From assembly GCF_039524395.1 (NCBI RefSeq), contig NZ_BAAAGO010000024.1: 64,000 nt of DNA, one strand, 5' to 3'. Shown piece after piece: positions 45,088-55,069 of the stretch (position 1 is the stretch's first letter; each line of letters begins with the position of its first letter). The notes below the pieces were generated by a model, which ran no database searches, was not told the DNA's origin, and worked only from the letters and a program-made list of their open reading frames with translations. Made by a program: the position numbers and the translations under genes. This DNA comes from Micropruina glycogenica. Its GTDB lineage: Bacteria > Actinomycetota > Actinomycetes > Propionibacteriales > Propionibacteriaceae.

Positions 45088-47000
45088 CAGATCTTCACCC
45101 GAAGCTCGGGCGCCATCCACAGCTCGTCGTCACCCGTGACGCCGAAGGCGGAGTAGAACTCTTCGATGTTGCGCACCACCTGGTTGCAGCGAAACTCGTC
45201 GGGCGAATGCGGGTCGGTGGTGAGTTGGGTGATCAGCGCCTCGGGCCGAGCCTTGTGCTGCCACGCCCGCGCCCACGACATGAACAGCCGCTGCTCGCCG
45301 GTCAGGCCGTCGATCGGTTCGACGTCTTGGTCGCCCACCGCCAGCAACCACGCCCGGTGGGCGATCGACAGCCCACCCAGGTCGCCGATGTTCTCGCCGA
45401 TGGTCAGCTCGCCGTTCACATGGTGACCCGGCGTCTCGTCGGGCTCCAGCTCGTTGTACTGCTCGATCAGGGCCTTGGTGCGGTCTTCGAAGGCGGCCCG
45501 GTCGTCGTCGGTCCACCAGTTGCGCAGCTTGCCGTCGCCGTCGCAGGTCGAGCCCTGGTCGTCGAAGCCGTGGCCGATCTCGTGGCCGATCACCGCGCCG
45601 ATGGCGCCGTAGTTGACGGCCTCGTCGGCGTGCTCGTCGAAGAACGGCGGCTGCAGAATGGCGGCCGGAAACACGATCTCGTTGCGCAGCGGGTGGTAGT
45701 AGGCGTTGACCGTCTGCGGGGTCATCAACCACTCGTGCTTCTTGATCGGGCCGCCCAGCTTCGACCACTCGTAGGCGTGCTCGAAGGCGGACGACCGCAG
45801 CACGTTGCCGACCAGGTCGTCGGCTTCGATCACCAGCGCCGAATAGTCGCGCCACTGGTCGGGGTAGCCGATCTTCGACACGAACTTGCTCAGCTTGTCG
45901 AGCGACTGGGTGCGGGTGGCCTCGGTCATCCAGTCCAGCTCACTGATCGACTGCCGGTACGCCTCGACCAGGTTGGCGACGAGCTCGTCCATGCGCTGCT
46001 TGGCCACGGGCGAGAAGTGCCGCTCGACGTAGAGCCGGCCGACGGCCTCACCCAGGCAGCGTTCCACCAAGGTGATGCCGCGCTTCCAGCGCGCACGGTT
46101 GGTCGGAATGCCGTTCAGCACGGTGCCGTAGAAGGCGAACCTGCTGGCCACGAACGCTTCGGGCAGGTACGGCGACAGCGCCGACAGCAGATGCCAGCGC
46201 GCCCAGGCCCGCCACGACGACAGCCATTCCTCGTCGATCAGCTCGGCGAGCTCGCTCATGAACGACGGCTGCCCGTCGATCAACTGGTCCACCGGCGGCA
46301 CCTGCGCGGCACCGAGCATGCGCAGCCAGTCGACCCGTTGCGCGAACACCTCGGGACGGGTCGGGTTGTACATCTGCCGCAGATCACGGGTGCGCACCTT
46401 GTTCCAGTGCCGCTTGGCAATCTCGGTTTCGAGTTGCATCACCAGCCGGGCCTGATCGGCGTCCAGCCCGGCCAGGGTGAGGGTGTCAGCGACGTGCGTC
46501 ACGTAGGCGTCGCGAATGTCGGCGAACTTGTCGTCGCGGTAGTACTCCTCGTCGGGCAGCCCCAGGCCCGATTGCATGGCGAACAGGGCATAACGGGTCG
46601 GGTCGCCGGGGTCGGACTCCACGTCGAGTGCGACCGGCGACCCGGTGCCGCGCAGAATGCTGCGACCGAAGTAGTCGAGCAGCGCCGGCACCGAGTCGAT
46701 GGCGTCGACCTCGGCCAGCAAAGCCGCCACCGGATCGAGCCCGCGCCGTTCGACCTCGTCGGTGTTCATGAATGAGGCGAACAGGTTTTCGACCTTCGCC
46801 GCCTCACTGCCCGGCGTGGAGTTCTGCAGCCCGGTCACGATGTCGCGGACGGCCTCTTCGGCCTGCTCGCGCAACACCTGGGTGGCGCCGTAGCTCGGCC
46901 GGTCGTCGGGAATGGGTGTGCTGGCCAGCCAACGGCCATTGACATGGCGAAACAGATCGTCTTGAGGACGGACGGCGGGGTCGAGATCAAATGTCGTCAC
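45084..47000 (-). CDS. pepO: M13-family (neprilysin-like) zinc metallopeptidase
   Basis: 638 residues from GTG 47000 (VTTFDLDP); a TTG start ten codons upstream is possible. N-terminal PQDDLFRHVNGRWLASTPIPDDRPSYG opens the M13 N-domain. The zinc site HEIGHGFDDQGS (about residue 470) and the third ligand in ENIGDLGGLSIAH are intact, with NAYYHPLRNEIVFPAAIL before them. The C-terminus RVKIW matches the family's conserved tryptophan end. No signal peptide is visible, so a cytoplasmic oligopeptidase is likely. Confidence 0.94.
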   Translation of the reverse strand: MTTFDLDPAVRPQDDLFRHVNGRWLASTPIPDDRPSYGATQVLREQAEEAVRDIVTGLQNSTPGSEAAKVENLFASFMNTDEVERRGLDPVAALLAEVDAIDSVPALLDYFGRSILRGTGSPVALDVESDPGDPTRYALFAMQSGLGLPDEEYYRDDKFADIRDAYVTHVADTLTLAGLDADQARLVMQLETEIAKRHWNKVRTRDLRQMYNPTRPEVFAQRVDWLRMLGAAQVPPVDQLIDGQPSFMSELAELIDEEWLSSWRAWARWHLLSALSPYLPEAFVASRFAFYGTVLNGIPTNRARWKRGITLVERCLGEAVGRLYVERHFSPVAKQRMDELVANLVEAYRQSISELDWMTEATRTQSLDKLSKFVSKIGYPDQWRDYSALVIEADDLVGNVLRSSAFEHAYEWSKLGGPIKKHEWLMTPQTVNAYYHPLRNEIVFPAAILQPPFFDEHADEAVNYGAIGAVIGHEIGHGFDDQGSTCDGDGKLRNWWTDDDRAAFEDRTKALIEQYNELEPDETPGHHVNGELTIGENIGDLGGLSIAHRAWLLAVGDQDVEPIDGLTGEQRLFMSWARAWQHKARPEALITQLTTDPHSPDEFRCNQVVRNIEEFYSAFGVTGDDELWMAPELRVKIW

Positions 47001-47054
47001 TTGGGCGATCCTAGACGGCGCCACCGACAAAACCGGGGCAGCGGCCGGCCGGCC

Positions 47055-50000
47055 TCACAGACGTCCGGCCGTTGCCTCGTCCCACAGGTCGACCGGCGAG
47101 ACCGGCGCCGACGTTCGCCCGGCTGCGGGCCCTGCCGAAGTCTCGCCCGAGCCGGCCCGATGCCGCTTGTGCGCGGTGGCGACCATGAGCTTGATCCGGT
47201 TGAGCTGGTTGGTCTCGGACGCGCCGGGATCGTAGTCCACCGAGACGATGTTGGCCTGCGGGTGACGGCGCCGCAGTTCGGCGAACATGCCCTTGCCCAC
47301 CACGTGGTTGGGCAGGCAGGCGAACGGCTGGGCGCAGATGATGTTGGGCGCGCCCAACTCGATGAGTTCGACCATCTCGGCGGTCAGCAGCCAACTCTCG
47401 CCGGCCCGGGTGCCCAACGAGATGATACCGTCGGCCTTCGCGGCCAGGTCTTTCATCGCCGGTGGCGGATCGAACTTGCCCCCGGTACGGCGCAGGGCTG
47501 CGACCACGGGCTGCTGGTAGCGCTCGATCAACCACAGTGCCAGCTTCTTGACGTGATGCGAACGCGGGCCGATCCCGAGGCTCTCCCACTGGTACTGGGC
47601 CGAATAGAGCGGCATCAGGAAGAACTGGACGATTCCGGGCAGAACCGCCTCACAACCCTCGGCCTCGACCACGTCGACGACGTGATTGTTGGCGTCTGGG
47701 TGGAACTTGACCAGGATCTCGCCCACGATGCCGACCCGGGGTTTGCGGGGCACCTGCTGCAACGGCAACTCGTCGAAAGCCGCCACGATCCGCTTGATCA
47801 GCCCGAGGTAGCCAAGGTTGCGACCCAGCGTCGGACTGTAGCCCCCGTACTGCAGAAACTCCTGGCAGACGGCGTCCCAGCGGTCGTAGAGCGCCTTCGC
47901 GGCACCCGGCTCGACCTCGTAGGGCCGAACCCGCAGCAGCACGGTCTGCAACAGATCGCCCAGCACCAGCGCCTGGATCGCCGGGTGCAGCAAGCCGGGC
48001 GTGATCGAGAACCCGGGGTTCGCCTCCAGGCCCTGCACGCTGATCGCGAGCACCGGCACCTGGGGGTACCCGGCGTCGGCCAGCGCCTTGCGCAGCAGTC
48101 CGACGTAGTTGGTGGCGCGGCACATGCCGCCGGTCTGCGTGATGGCGACGGACGTCCGGTGGGGGTCGGCCTCGCCGGATCGGATCTTGTTGACCAGTTG
48201 GCCGACCACCATGATCGCCGGGAAGCAGGCGTCGTTGTTGACGTACTTCAGCCCGACCTCGATGTCGTCGGCGCTCGCCTTCTCGAGCAACCGCATGCGC
48301 AACCCGAGCTTGCGGAACACCGGCATCAGCAGCCGGAAATGCACCGGTGCCATCTGGGGCGCGTAGATGGTGTGGGTGTCGCGCGCGTGCTCGTCGAACA
48401 ACACCCGTTCGCCCAGGGCGCCGTAGGTGCTCACGGTCGCCGAGCCGCGGCGCTCGGCGGCCGCCGCCTTCATCGACCGCAGCCGAATGGTGGCCGCACC
48501 CAGATTCGAGACCTCGTCGATCTTCAGCAGGGTGTACATGTCGCCGGCCTGTTCGAGGATCTCTTGCACCTGATCGGTGGTGATCGCATCGACCCCGCAG
48601 CCGAACGAGTTCAACTGCACAAGATGCAGGTCGGGCTGCCGGGCCACCGTGGCGGCGGCTTCGTAGAGCCGGGTGTGGTAGGCCCACTGGTCGCGGACCC
48701 GGATCGGCCGGGCGAGCCGGGTGGCCTCGGGTGCCACGATAGAGTCCTCGGTCAGGACGCCCATTCCCAGTCCGTTGATCAGGCTCGGCACGCCGTGGTT
48801 GACCTCCGGGTCGACGTGGTAGGGACGGCCGGCGAGCACGATGCCCTTCAGCCCGTGCTCGGCGAGGTAGGCCAGGGCGCGCTCGCCCTCGGCGCGAATG
48901 TCGGCCTTGAACCGGGCGTCCTCGGCGTAGCCGGCCTCGACCGCGGCTGTCGCTTCGTCGATCGTGACGTTCCAGTCGGCGAACACCTCGACCAACCGCT
49001 CGGCCAGTTTGACCGGCTGGTCGAGGTTGAGCAGCGGCGCCATGAACCGCACGCCCGGTTCGTGCAGCCGGGTCAGGTTGCGTTGCAGCACCTGTGGGTA
49101 GAAGGCGACGATCGGGCAGTTGAAGTGGTTGTCGGCGGCGTCCACCTGTTTGGCCTCCAGTGGCACGCACGGGTAGAAGATGGTGCGGATCCCCCGATCG
49201 AGCAGGTTCTCGATGTGGCCGTGGGCCAGCTTGGCCGGGTAGCAGGCGTTCTCGGACGGGATCGACTCCATGCCGCGTTCGAACACCTCGTGGCTGGACC
49301 GCCCCGAGATCGTCACCCGAAAGCCGAGGCTGGTCAGAATCGTGAACCAGAGCGGGTAGTTCTCGTACATGTTGAGCACCCGAGGAATGCCGATCTGACC
49401 CCGAAACGCCTTGTCATCGGTGAGCCGGCGATACCCGAACAGGCGCCGGTACTTGTAGTCGAACAGGTTCGGCAGTTCCGACTTGGCGGGTACCCGCTCG
49501 GTGCTGGCGCCGCGCTCGCACCGATTGCCGCTGACGTGCCGGCTGCCGTCGCCGAAAGTCGAGATGGTCAGCTGGCAATGGTTCTGGCAGAGCCGGCAGG
49601 TGTCCAGCCGGGTCTGCACTGTGAAGTCGTCCAGTTCGGCTGCGGCCAGTGCCTGCGACCGCTCGCCTTCGTGCCAGTTGCGCTGGGCGGTCAGCGCCGC
49701 ACCGAAGGCGCCCATCAGGCCGGCGATGTTGGGACGGACGACGCGGGCGCCGGTCTGCAGTTCGAACGCCCGGAGCACCGCGTCGTTGAGGAAGGTTCCG
49801 CCCTGCACCACCACGGTGTCGCCCAGTTGCTCGACATCCTTGAGCTTGATCACCTTGTAGAGGGCGTTGCGGATCACCGAGTACGACAGCCCCGCGGCGA
49901 TGTCGCCCACGGTGGCGCCCTCGCGTTGCGCCTGCTTGACCGACGAGTTCATGAACACCGTGCAGCGGGTGCCCAGGTCGACCGGAGCCGACGACTGCAG

Positions 50001-51395
50001 GGCACTGGCAGCGAACTCGGTGATGTCGAGGCTGAGTGACGCGGCGAACGTCTGCAGAAACGACCCGCAGCCCGACGAGCAGGCCTCGTTGACCGCGATC
50101 GAGTCGACCGCGCCGTTGCGGATGCGCAGGTACTTCATGTCCTGGCCGCCGATGTCGATCACCGAGGTCACCCCGGGGCAGACCCGTTCGGCGGCCCGGT
50201 AGTGCGCCATGGTCTCGATCTCGCCGTCGTCCAGCCGCAGGGCGGCCCTGACCAGGCCTTCGCCGTAGCCGGTCACGCACGCACGGGCCAGATACGCGTC
50301 GTCGGGCAGCGCAGCGAGCACCGACCGCAGAATGCTGATCGACACCTGAACCGGATCGTTGCTGCCCTGGTAATGGCTGAAGACGATGTCGCCGGAGGTG
50401 TCGACCAGAACGGCTTTCACGGTGGTCGATCCGGCGTCGATGCCGAGGAAGAGCGGCCCGGACGCCGTCGCCAACTCGCCGCGAGGCACGCCGGCGAGCC
50501 GATGTCGGTCGTCGAACTCGGCCCGCTCGGCCGGGTCGTTGAACAGCGGACGAAGGCGATTGCTGCCCAGCGGAATGACGACCCGCGGACGGAGCCGGCT
50601 CAGCAGATCGTCCACGGAACTCCGCGACGATCCGCCGGCCAGCAGGGCCGCTCCGATCGCGACGAACAGGTGTGCGTCCGCGGGGCAGCTGAACGAGGTG
50701 ACCTGATCGGTGAGCGCGCGTTGGTAGGCCTCGCGAAGTTGGGGCAGAAAGTGCAGCGGGCCGCCGAGAAACACCACGTTGCCCCGAACCGGGTGGCCGC
50801 AGGCCAGGCCGGCGATGGTCTGGGTCGCGACCGCGGCGAACACCGAGGCGGCCAGGTCGGTGTGCGCCGCACCCTGGTTCAGCAACGGTTGCAGGTCGGA
50901 TTTGGCGAAGACCCCGCAGCGCGACGCGATCGGGTAGAGATGCCGATAGCGGGCCGCCAGTTCGTCCAGCCCCTGGGCGTCGGTGTGCAACAGGCTCGCC
51001 ATCTGGTCGATGAAGGCTCCGGTGCCGCCGGCGCAGGTGCCGTTCATGCGCTGCTCGACCACGGGCCGCAGAAAGGTGATCTTCGCGTCCTCGCCGCCGA
51101 GTTCGATGACCACGTCCGCGTCGGGCACCAGGCGTTCGACGGCCGCGGTGGAGGCCATCACCTCTTGGACGAACGGCACGCCGATCACCTCGGCGACCCC
51201 CAGACCCGCGGAGCCGGTGACCGCGCACTCGAACTGTCCGTCCGGCAACGCCTGAGCCACCTCGCTCAGCAACTCGCGCAGCGCCCCGCGCGCGTCCGCA
51301 TGGTGCCGCCGGTAGGCACTGAACAGCACCGTCGTGCCTTGCAGCACCACGCCCTTGACCGTCGTCGAGCCGATGTCCAGGCCGAGGGTTGCCAT
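47055..51395 (-). CDS. Giant 2-hydroxyacyl-CoA dehydratase activase-family protein
   Basis: 1446 residues from ATG 51395, preceded by GGAGGCGAC. Two ASKHA ATPase domains of the BadF/BcrA type occur in tandem: LGLDIGSTTVKGVVL at residue 4 and FLGIDAGSTTVKAVLVD near 312, the latter with ACSSGCGSFLQTF. CRLCQNHCQLT (about residue 600) is a cysteine motif. It is followed by a DUF2229-like region starting IGIPRVLNMYENYPLW (about 665) and a HgdB-like C-terminal part rich in cysteines. Such fusions occur in anaerobes and are thought to reduce or activate an iron-sulfur partner using ATP; the true substrate is unknown. Controlled probably by the divergent TetR gene. Confidence 0.88.
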   Translation of the reverse strand: MATLGLDIGSTTVKGVVLQGTTVLFSAYRRHHADARGALRELLSEVAQALPDGQFECAVTGSAGLGVAEVIGVPFVQEVMASTAAVERLVPDADVVIELGGEDAKITFLRPVVEQRMNGTCAGGTGAFIDQMASLLHTDAQGLDELAARYRHLYPIASRCGVFAKSDLQPLLNQGAAHTDLAASVFAAVATQTIAGLACGHPVRGNVVFLGGPLHFLPQLREAYQRALTDQVTSFSCPADAHLFVAIGAALLAGGSSRSSVDDLLSRLRPRVVIPLGSNRLRPLFNDPAERAEFDDRHRLAGVPRGELATASGPLFLGIDAGSTTVKAVLVDTSGDIVFSHYQGSNDPVQVSISILRSVLAALPDDAYLARACVTGYGEGLVRAALRLDDGEIETMAHYRAAERVCPGVTSVIDIGGQDMKYLRIRNGAVDSIAVNEACSSGCGSFLQTFAASLSLDITEFAASALQSSAPVDLGTRCTVFMNSSVKQAQREGATVGDIAAGLSYSVIRNALYKVIKLKDVEQLGDTVVVQGGTFLNDAVLRAFELQTGARVVRPNIAGLMGAFGAALTAQRNWHEGERSQALAAAELDDFTVQTRLDTCRLCQNHCQLTISTFGDGSRHVSGNRCERGASTERVPAKSELPNLFDYKYRRLFGYRRLTDDKAFRGQIGIPRVLNMYENYPLWFTILTSLGFRVTISGRSSHEVFERGMESIPSENACYPAKLAHGHIENLLDRGIRTIFYPCVPLEAKQVDAADNHFNCPIVAFYPQVLQRNLTRLHEPGVRFMAPLLNLDQPVKLAERLVEVFADWNVTIDEATAAVEAGYAEDARFKADIRAEGERALAYLAEHGLKGIVLAGRPYHVDPEVNHGVPSLINGLGMGVLTEDSIVAPEATRLARPIRVRDQWAYHTRLYEAAATVARQPDLHLVQLNSFGCGVDAITTDQVQEILEQAGDMYTLLKIDEVSNLGAATIRLRSMKAAAAERRGSATVSTYGALGERVLFDEHARDTHTIYAPQMAPVHFRLLMPVFRKLGLRMRLLEKASADDIEVGLKYVNNDACFPAIMVVGQLVNKIRSGEADPHRTSVAITQTGGMCRATNYVGLLRKALADAGYPQVPVLAISVQGLEANPGFSITPGLLHPAIQALVLGDLLQTVLLRVRPYEVEPGAAKALYDRWDAVCQEFLQYGGYSPTLGRNLGYLGLIKRIVAAFDELPLQQVPRKPRVGIVGEILVKFHPDANNHVVDVVEAEGCEAVLPGIVQFFLMPLYSAQYQWESLGIGPRSHHVKKLALWLIERYQQPVVAALRRTGGKFDPPPAMKDLAAKADGIISLGTRAGESWLLTAEMVELIELGAPNIICAQPFACLPNHVVGKGMFAELRRRHPQANIVSVDYDPGASETNQLNRIKLMVATAHKRHRAGSGETSAGPAAGRTSAPVSPVDLWDEATAGRL

Positions 51396-51405
51396 GTCGC
51401 CTCCT

Positions 51406-51423
51406 ACAGAACGATCGTTCTGT
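51406..51423. promoter_or_regulatory. Perfect 18-bp palindrome, probable TetR operator
   Basis: ACAGAACGATCGTTCTGT is its own reverse complement. It lies 10 bases from the activase start codon and about 50 bases from the divergent TetR start, so one operator could control both genes. TetR dimers typically bind such sites. Confidence 0.8.
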
Positions 51424-51475
51424 CGGTTCCACGCTAGCGGCCGTACCGCTGCGGCACGCCCGATACGCTGAACTC

Positions 51476-52084
51476 GTGGAGGGGCGGCAGCGACGGCAGC
51501 CCGGCGCACGCTCGGCGATCATCGCGGCGGCGGCGGAGCTGATCGCGGTGAACGGAGTCGCGGGCACCTCTATTTCGGAAGTGGTGGCCAGGTCGGCAAC
51601 GTCAGCCGGCGCCATCTACCACCACTTCGGCAGCAAGGAACGTCTGGTGCTCGAGGTGGGGCGCAGCGCCATGGCCGTGCCTTTGCACCTGATCCTGAAC
51701 ACGGCCGCCGATCTCTCGCCGCACGAGTTGCTGAATGCGGCCGTGACGCAGGTGGCGAAGGACGCCCACACTCCGGCCCTGCTGCTGCAGATCTGGGCGG
51801 GAGCCCAGTCCGACCCGGCCCTGAAGCAGCTGGTGACCGTCGAGCTCGACACGTTGCGGGCCGGTTTGCGGACCCTGGTCGCACCGTGGTGCCGGGCGAA
51901 CAGCCCGGCCATCGACCCCGAGGACCTGGTGGGTGTGCTCATCGGTCTGGTGGCGGGCTACGCGGTGCAGCGGGCCCTGCTGCCCGGTGAGGGCCCGGCC
52001 GGTTACCTGCCGATGGCCGTGGGATTGCTGCAGGCTGCGATGGTCACCGACGGCAGGCCGGCGCCCGCACCGAGGCTCAGTTGA
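51476..52084 (+). CDS. TetR-family transcriptional regulator
   Basis: 202 residues from GTG 51476. The N-terminal helix-turn-helix reads AIIAAAAELIAVNGVAGTSISEVVARS and AGAIYHHFGSKERLVLEV, a clear TetR signature. The C-terminal ligand domain is not assignable. It is divergent from the dehydratase activase gene across a perfect palindrome. The stop overlaps the end of korB on the other strand. Confidence 0.94.
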   Translation: MEGRQRRQPGARSAIIAAAAELIAVNGVAGTSISEVVARSATSAGAIYHHFGSKERLVLEVGRSAMAVPLHLILNTAADLSPHELLNAAVTQVAKDAHTPALLLQIWAGAQSDPALKQLVTVELDTLRAGLRTLVAPWCRANSPAIDPEDLVGVLIGLVAGYAVQRALLPGEGPAGYLPMAVGLLQAAMVTDGRPAPAPRLS

Positions 52085-53123
52085 CCGTCCAGGTGTCGCT
52101 GCCGTTGATCAGGCCCTGCAGAGCGCTCATGCGCTCGCCGGGTTGGGGCATGGTGATCTGGTCGCGCACCTGATCGTCGAAGCTCGGACGCTCCACCTGC
52201 CGGAAGATGCCGATGGGGGACTGCTGCAGCACACCGGTGTCGGTGAGTCGTGACAGTGAGAACGCCGGTGACGGGTCGGCTGCGTGCGCGTCGTGCACCA
52301 CCACCTGGGCGGGGTCGGCGTCGGCGGTGTCGATCACCGACAGGGTGCCGTCCAGCGCGCGCACCACAGACTTCGAGCCGTCGGGGCCGAAGGTGATCGG
52401 CTCGCCGTCCACCAAACGAATCACGCCCGGCGCCTTGGGGCCCTTGAGGTCGATGAACGCGTCGTCGTTGAAGATCGGGCAGTTCTGGTAGATCTCGACC
52501 AGCGCCGCGCCCCGGTGCCCGACCGCGGCGGTGAGCACCTCGGTGAGGTGCGCCCGGTCGGAGTCGATGGTGCGCGCCACGAAACTCGCCTCGGCGCCCA
52601 GCGCCAGCGAGATCGGGTTGAACGGGTGGTCCACCGAGCCGACCGGCGTCGACTTGGTGACCTTGCCCAGCTCGGACGTCGGTGAGTACTGGCCCTTGGT
52701 CAGCCCGTAGATGCGGTTGTTGAACAGCAGAATGGTGATGTTCACGTTGCGCCGCAGGGCGTGGATCAGGTGATTGCCGCCGATGCTCAGCGCGTCGCCG
52801 TCACCGGTGATCACCCACACCGCCAGGTCGGAACGCGCCGTCGCCACCCCGGTCGCGATCGCCGGCGCGCGGCCGTGGATCGAGTGCATGCCGTACGAAT
52901 CGACGTAATAGGGAAACCGTGACGAGCAGCCGATGCCCGACACGATCACGGTGTTCTCGCGCTTGATGCCCAGTTGCGGCATCAGCCCCTGAAACGCGGC
53001 GAGCACGGCGTAGTCGCCGCAACCGGGGCACCAACGCACCTCCTGGTCGCTGGTGAAGTCCTTGCGGTTCAGCGGGGTGAGCGACAGCGGCACCCCGGCC
53101 AGGCCGGGAGCGGTGGCGGTCAT
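52077..53123 (-). CDS. korB: 2-Oxoacid:ferredoxin oxidoreductase beta subunit (KorB)
   Basis: 348 residues. The ThDP-binding subunit: WCPGCGDYAVLAAFQ, GIGCSSRFPYYVDSYGMHSIHGRAPAIATG, and the ThDP/Mg motif TGDGDALSIGGNHLIH with NITILLFNNRIYGLTKGQ. Cysteine ligands for a 4Fe-4S cluster lie in CPGC and GC. The start overlaps korA (ATGA). Together they oxidise 2-oxoglutarate (or a related 2-oxoacid) to the acyl-CoA and reduce ferredoxin. Confidence 0.95.
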   Translation of the reverse strand: MTATAPGLAGVPLSLTPLNRKDFTSDQEVRWCPGCGDYAVLAAFQGLMPQLGIKRENTVIVSGIGCSSRFPYYVDSYGMHSIHGRAPAIATGVATARSDLAVWVITGDGDALSIGGNHLIHALRRNVNITILLFNNRIYGLTKGQYSPTSELGKVTKSTPVGSVDHPFNPISLALGAEASFVARTIDSDRAHLTEVLTAAVGHRGAALVEIYQNCPIFNDDAFIDLKGPKAPGVIRLVDGEPITFGPDGSKSVVRALDGTLSVIDTADADPAQVVVHDAHAADPSPAFSLSRLTDTGVLQQSPIGIFRQVERPSFDDQVRDQITMPQPGERMSALQGLINGSDTWTVN

Positions 53124-55069
53124 CGGCCCTCCTTCGGGTCGTTGGGGGTCTTCTCGTCGATGACGTCGATCAGGTCTTCGGCCAGCTCCGACAACGAGAT
53201 CGGCAGCCCGCGCACCCGCGAATAGCTTTCGCAGTCGACCAGGTACTTCGCGCGCAGAATCATCGCCAACTGGCCCAGGTTCATCTCGGGCACGATCACC
53301 CGGTCGTAGCGGCGCAGAATGTCGCCCAGGTCGGCCGGCAACGGGTTCAGGTGGCGCAGGTGCAGGGTGGCCACCGCGCGTCCGCTCAGCCGCACCCGGC
53401 GGGCGGCCGCCGAGATCGGTCCGTAGCTGGAGCCCCAGCCCACCACCAGCACCTTGGCCCGCCCCGACGGGTCTTCGACCACCAGCGGCGGCAGGTCGTC
53501 GGCGATGCCGTCGATCTTCGCCTGCCGCAACCGCACCATGTACTCGTGGTTGTCGGGGTCGTAGCTGACGTTGCCGGTGCCGGCCGCCTTCTCGATGCCG
53601 CCGATGCGGTGCTCCAGACCCGGCGTGCCCGGAATCGCCAGCGGCCTGGCTAGCTTCTCGTCACGCGCGTACGGCAGGAACTCGCCCTCGGCCGGCGCTT
53701 CGGTGACGAAGCCGGGGTCGATCGCGGGCAGGTCGGCCAGGCTCGGCACCGCCCACGGCTCGGCGCCGTTGCCCAGGTAACCGTCGGACAGCAGGATCAC
53801 CGGCGTGCGGTAGGTCAGCGCGATGCGCACCGCCTCGAGCGCCGTGTCGAAACAGTCGCCGGGCGACTGCGCCGCGATCACCGGCAGCGGGGCCTCGCCG
53901 TGCCGTCCATAGACGGCCTGGAACAGGTCGGCCTGCTCGGTCTTGGTGGGCATGCCGGTGGCGGGTCCGGCGCGCTGGATGTCGCAGATCACCAGCGGCA
54001 GCTCGAGCATCACCGCCAGTGAGATGGTCTCCATCTTCAGCGCCATACCGGGCCCGGACGTGCTGGTCACGCCCAGTGCGCCCGCGTACGAGGCGCCCAG
54101 GGCGGCACCCACGGCCGCGATCTCGTCTTCGGCCTGCAGGGTGATCACGCCGTGGTCTTTGGCGCGCGACAGAATATGCAGCACGTCGGACGCCGGGGTG
54201 ATCGGGTAGGCGCCCAGGAACAGTTGCAGACCCGCCTTGGCGGCGCCCGCCATCAGGCCGTAGGCCAGCGCGGTGTTGCCGGTGATCTGCCGGTAGGTGC
54301 CCGACGGCATGGGGGCCGACGCGACCTGGTAGCGGGCGGTGAACACCTCGGTGGTCTCGCCGAACGCGAAGCCGGCCTTGAACGCGGCGATGTTGGCGTC
54401 GCGAATGTCGGGTTTGCCGGCGAACTTGCGGGCCAGAAAGTCGAGCGTGCCCTGCTCGGGCCGGCTGTACAGCCAGCTCAACAGGCCCAGCGCGAACATG
54501 TTCTTGGTGCGGGCGGCGTCTTTGCGGCCCAGCCTGAACGGCGCCACGGCGGCCACCGCCAGCCCGGTGAGGTCGAAACCGTGCACCTCGTAGGCCTCGA
54601 GCGTGCCGTCGGTGAGCGGGTTGTCGGTGTAGCCGAGCTTGGCCAGGTTGCGGGTGGTGAAGTCGGCGGTGTCGGCCAGAATCACCGCGCCGCGCGGCAG
54701 GTCGTGCAGGTTGGCCTTCAGGGCGGCCGGGTTCATCGCCACCAGAACGTCGGGGCGGTCGCCCGGGGTGCGAATGTCGAAGTCGGCGAAGTGCACCTGA
54801 AAGCTCGACACCCCCGCGACGGTGCCCTGCGGCGCGCGGATCTCGGCGGGAAAGTTCGGCAGCGTCGAGAAGTCGTTGCCCAACCGCGCGGTGTCTGAGG
54901 TGAACCGATCGCCGGTCAACTGCATGCCGTCACCGGAGTCGCCGGCGAAACGGATGACCACACGATCGACGCTGTGCACCTCGCCCATGCGGGCCCTCGC
55001 CCCCTTGTTGTCTGCCGAATTATCTGCCGAGCCGGTCAAGCTTAGCTGTTGGTCGAGTAGATCAGTCAT
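53120..55069 (-). CDS. korA: 2-Oxoacid:ferredoxin oxidoreductase alpha subunit (fused gamma-alpha, KorA)
   Basis: 649 residues. Residues about 35-220 are the gamma domain (VVIRFAGDSGDGMQLTGDRF, then MNPAALKANL). The alpha domain follows, with TGNTALAYGLMAGAAKAGLQLFLGAYPITPASD and VTSTSGPGMALKMETISLAVM. The alpha-gamma fusion is the usual actinobacterial form. Its ATG lies 8 bases inside the upstream sirB-like gene, so it is probably read as part of the sulfur operon. Confidence 0.95.
   Translation of the reverse strand: MTDLLDQQLSLTGSADNSADNKGARARMGEVHSVDRVVIRFAGDSGDGMQLTGDRFTSDTARLGNDFSTLPNFPAEIRAPQGTVAGVSSFQVHFADFDIRTPGDRPDVLVAMNPAALKANLHDLPRGAVILADTADFTTRNLAKLGYTDNPLTDGTLEAYEVHGFDLTGLAVAAVAPFRLGRKDAARTKNMFALGLLSWLYSRPEQGTLDFLARKFAGKPDIRDANIAAFKAGFAFGETTEVFTARYQVASAPMPSGTYRQITGNTALAYGLMAGAAKAGLQLFLGAYPITPASDVLHILSRAKDHGVITLQAEDEIAAVGAALGASYAGALGVTSTSGPGMALKMETISLAVMLELPLVICDIQRAGPATGMPTKTEQADLFQAVYGRHGEAPLPVIAAQSPGDCFDTALEAVRIALTYRTPVILLSDGYLGNGAEPWAVPSLADLPAIDPGFVTEAPAEGEFLPYARDEKLARPLAIPGTPGLEHRIGGIEKAAGTGNVSYDPDNHEYMVRLRQAKIDGIADDLPPLVVEDPSGRAKVLVVGWGSSYGPISAAARRVRLSGRAVATLHLRHLNPLPADLGDILRRYDRVIVPEMNLGQLAMILRAKYLVDCESYSRVRGLPISLSELAEDLIDVIDEKTPNDPKEGR

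Noticed and set aside
46944..50039. 1031-residue plus-strand ORF opposite the activase
   Set aside because: Antisense of a high-GC gene; composition dominated by Val, Arg, Gly and His with no domain.
55047..55066. TTGGTCGAGTAGATC near the korA start as another repeat A copy
   Set aside because: Only a short match without the inverted arm; kept out of the family.
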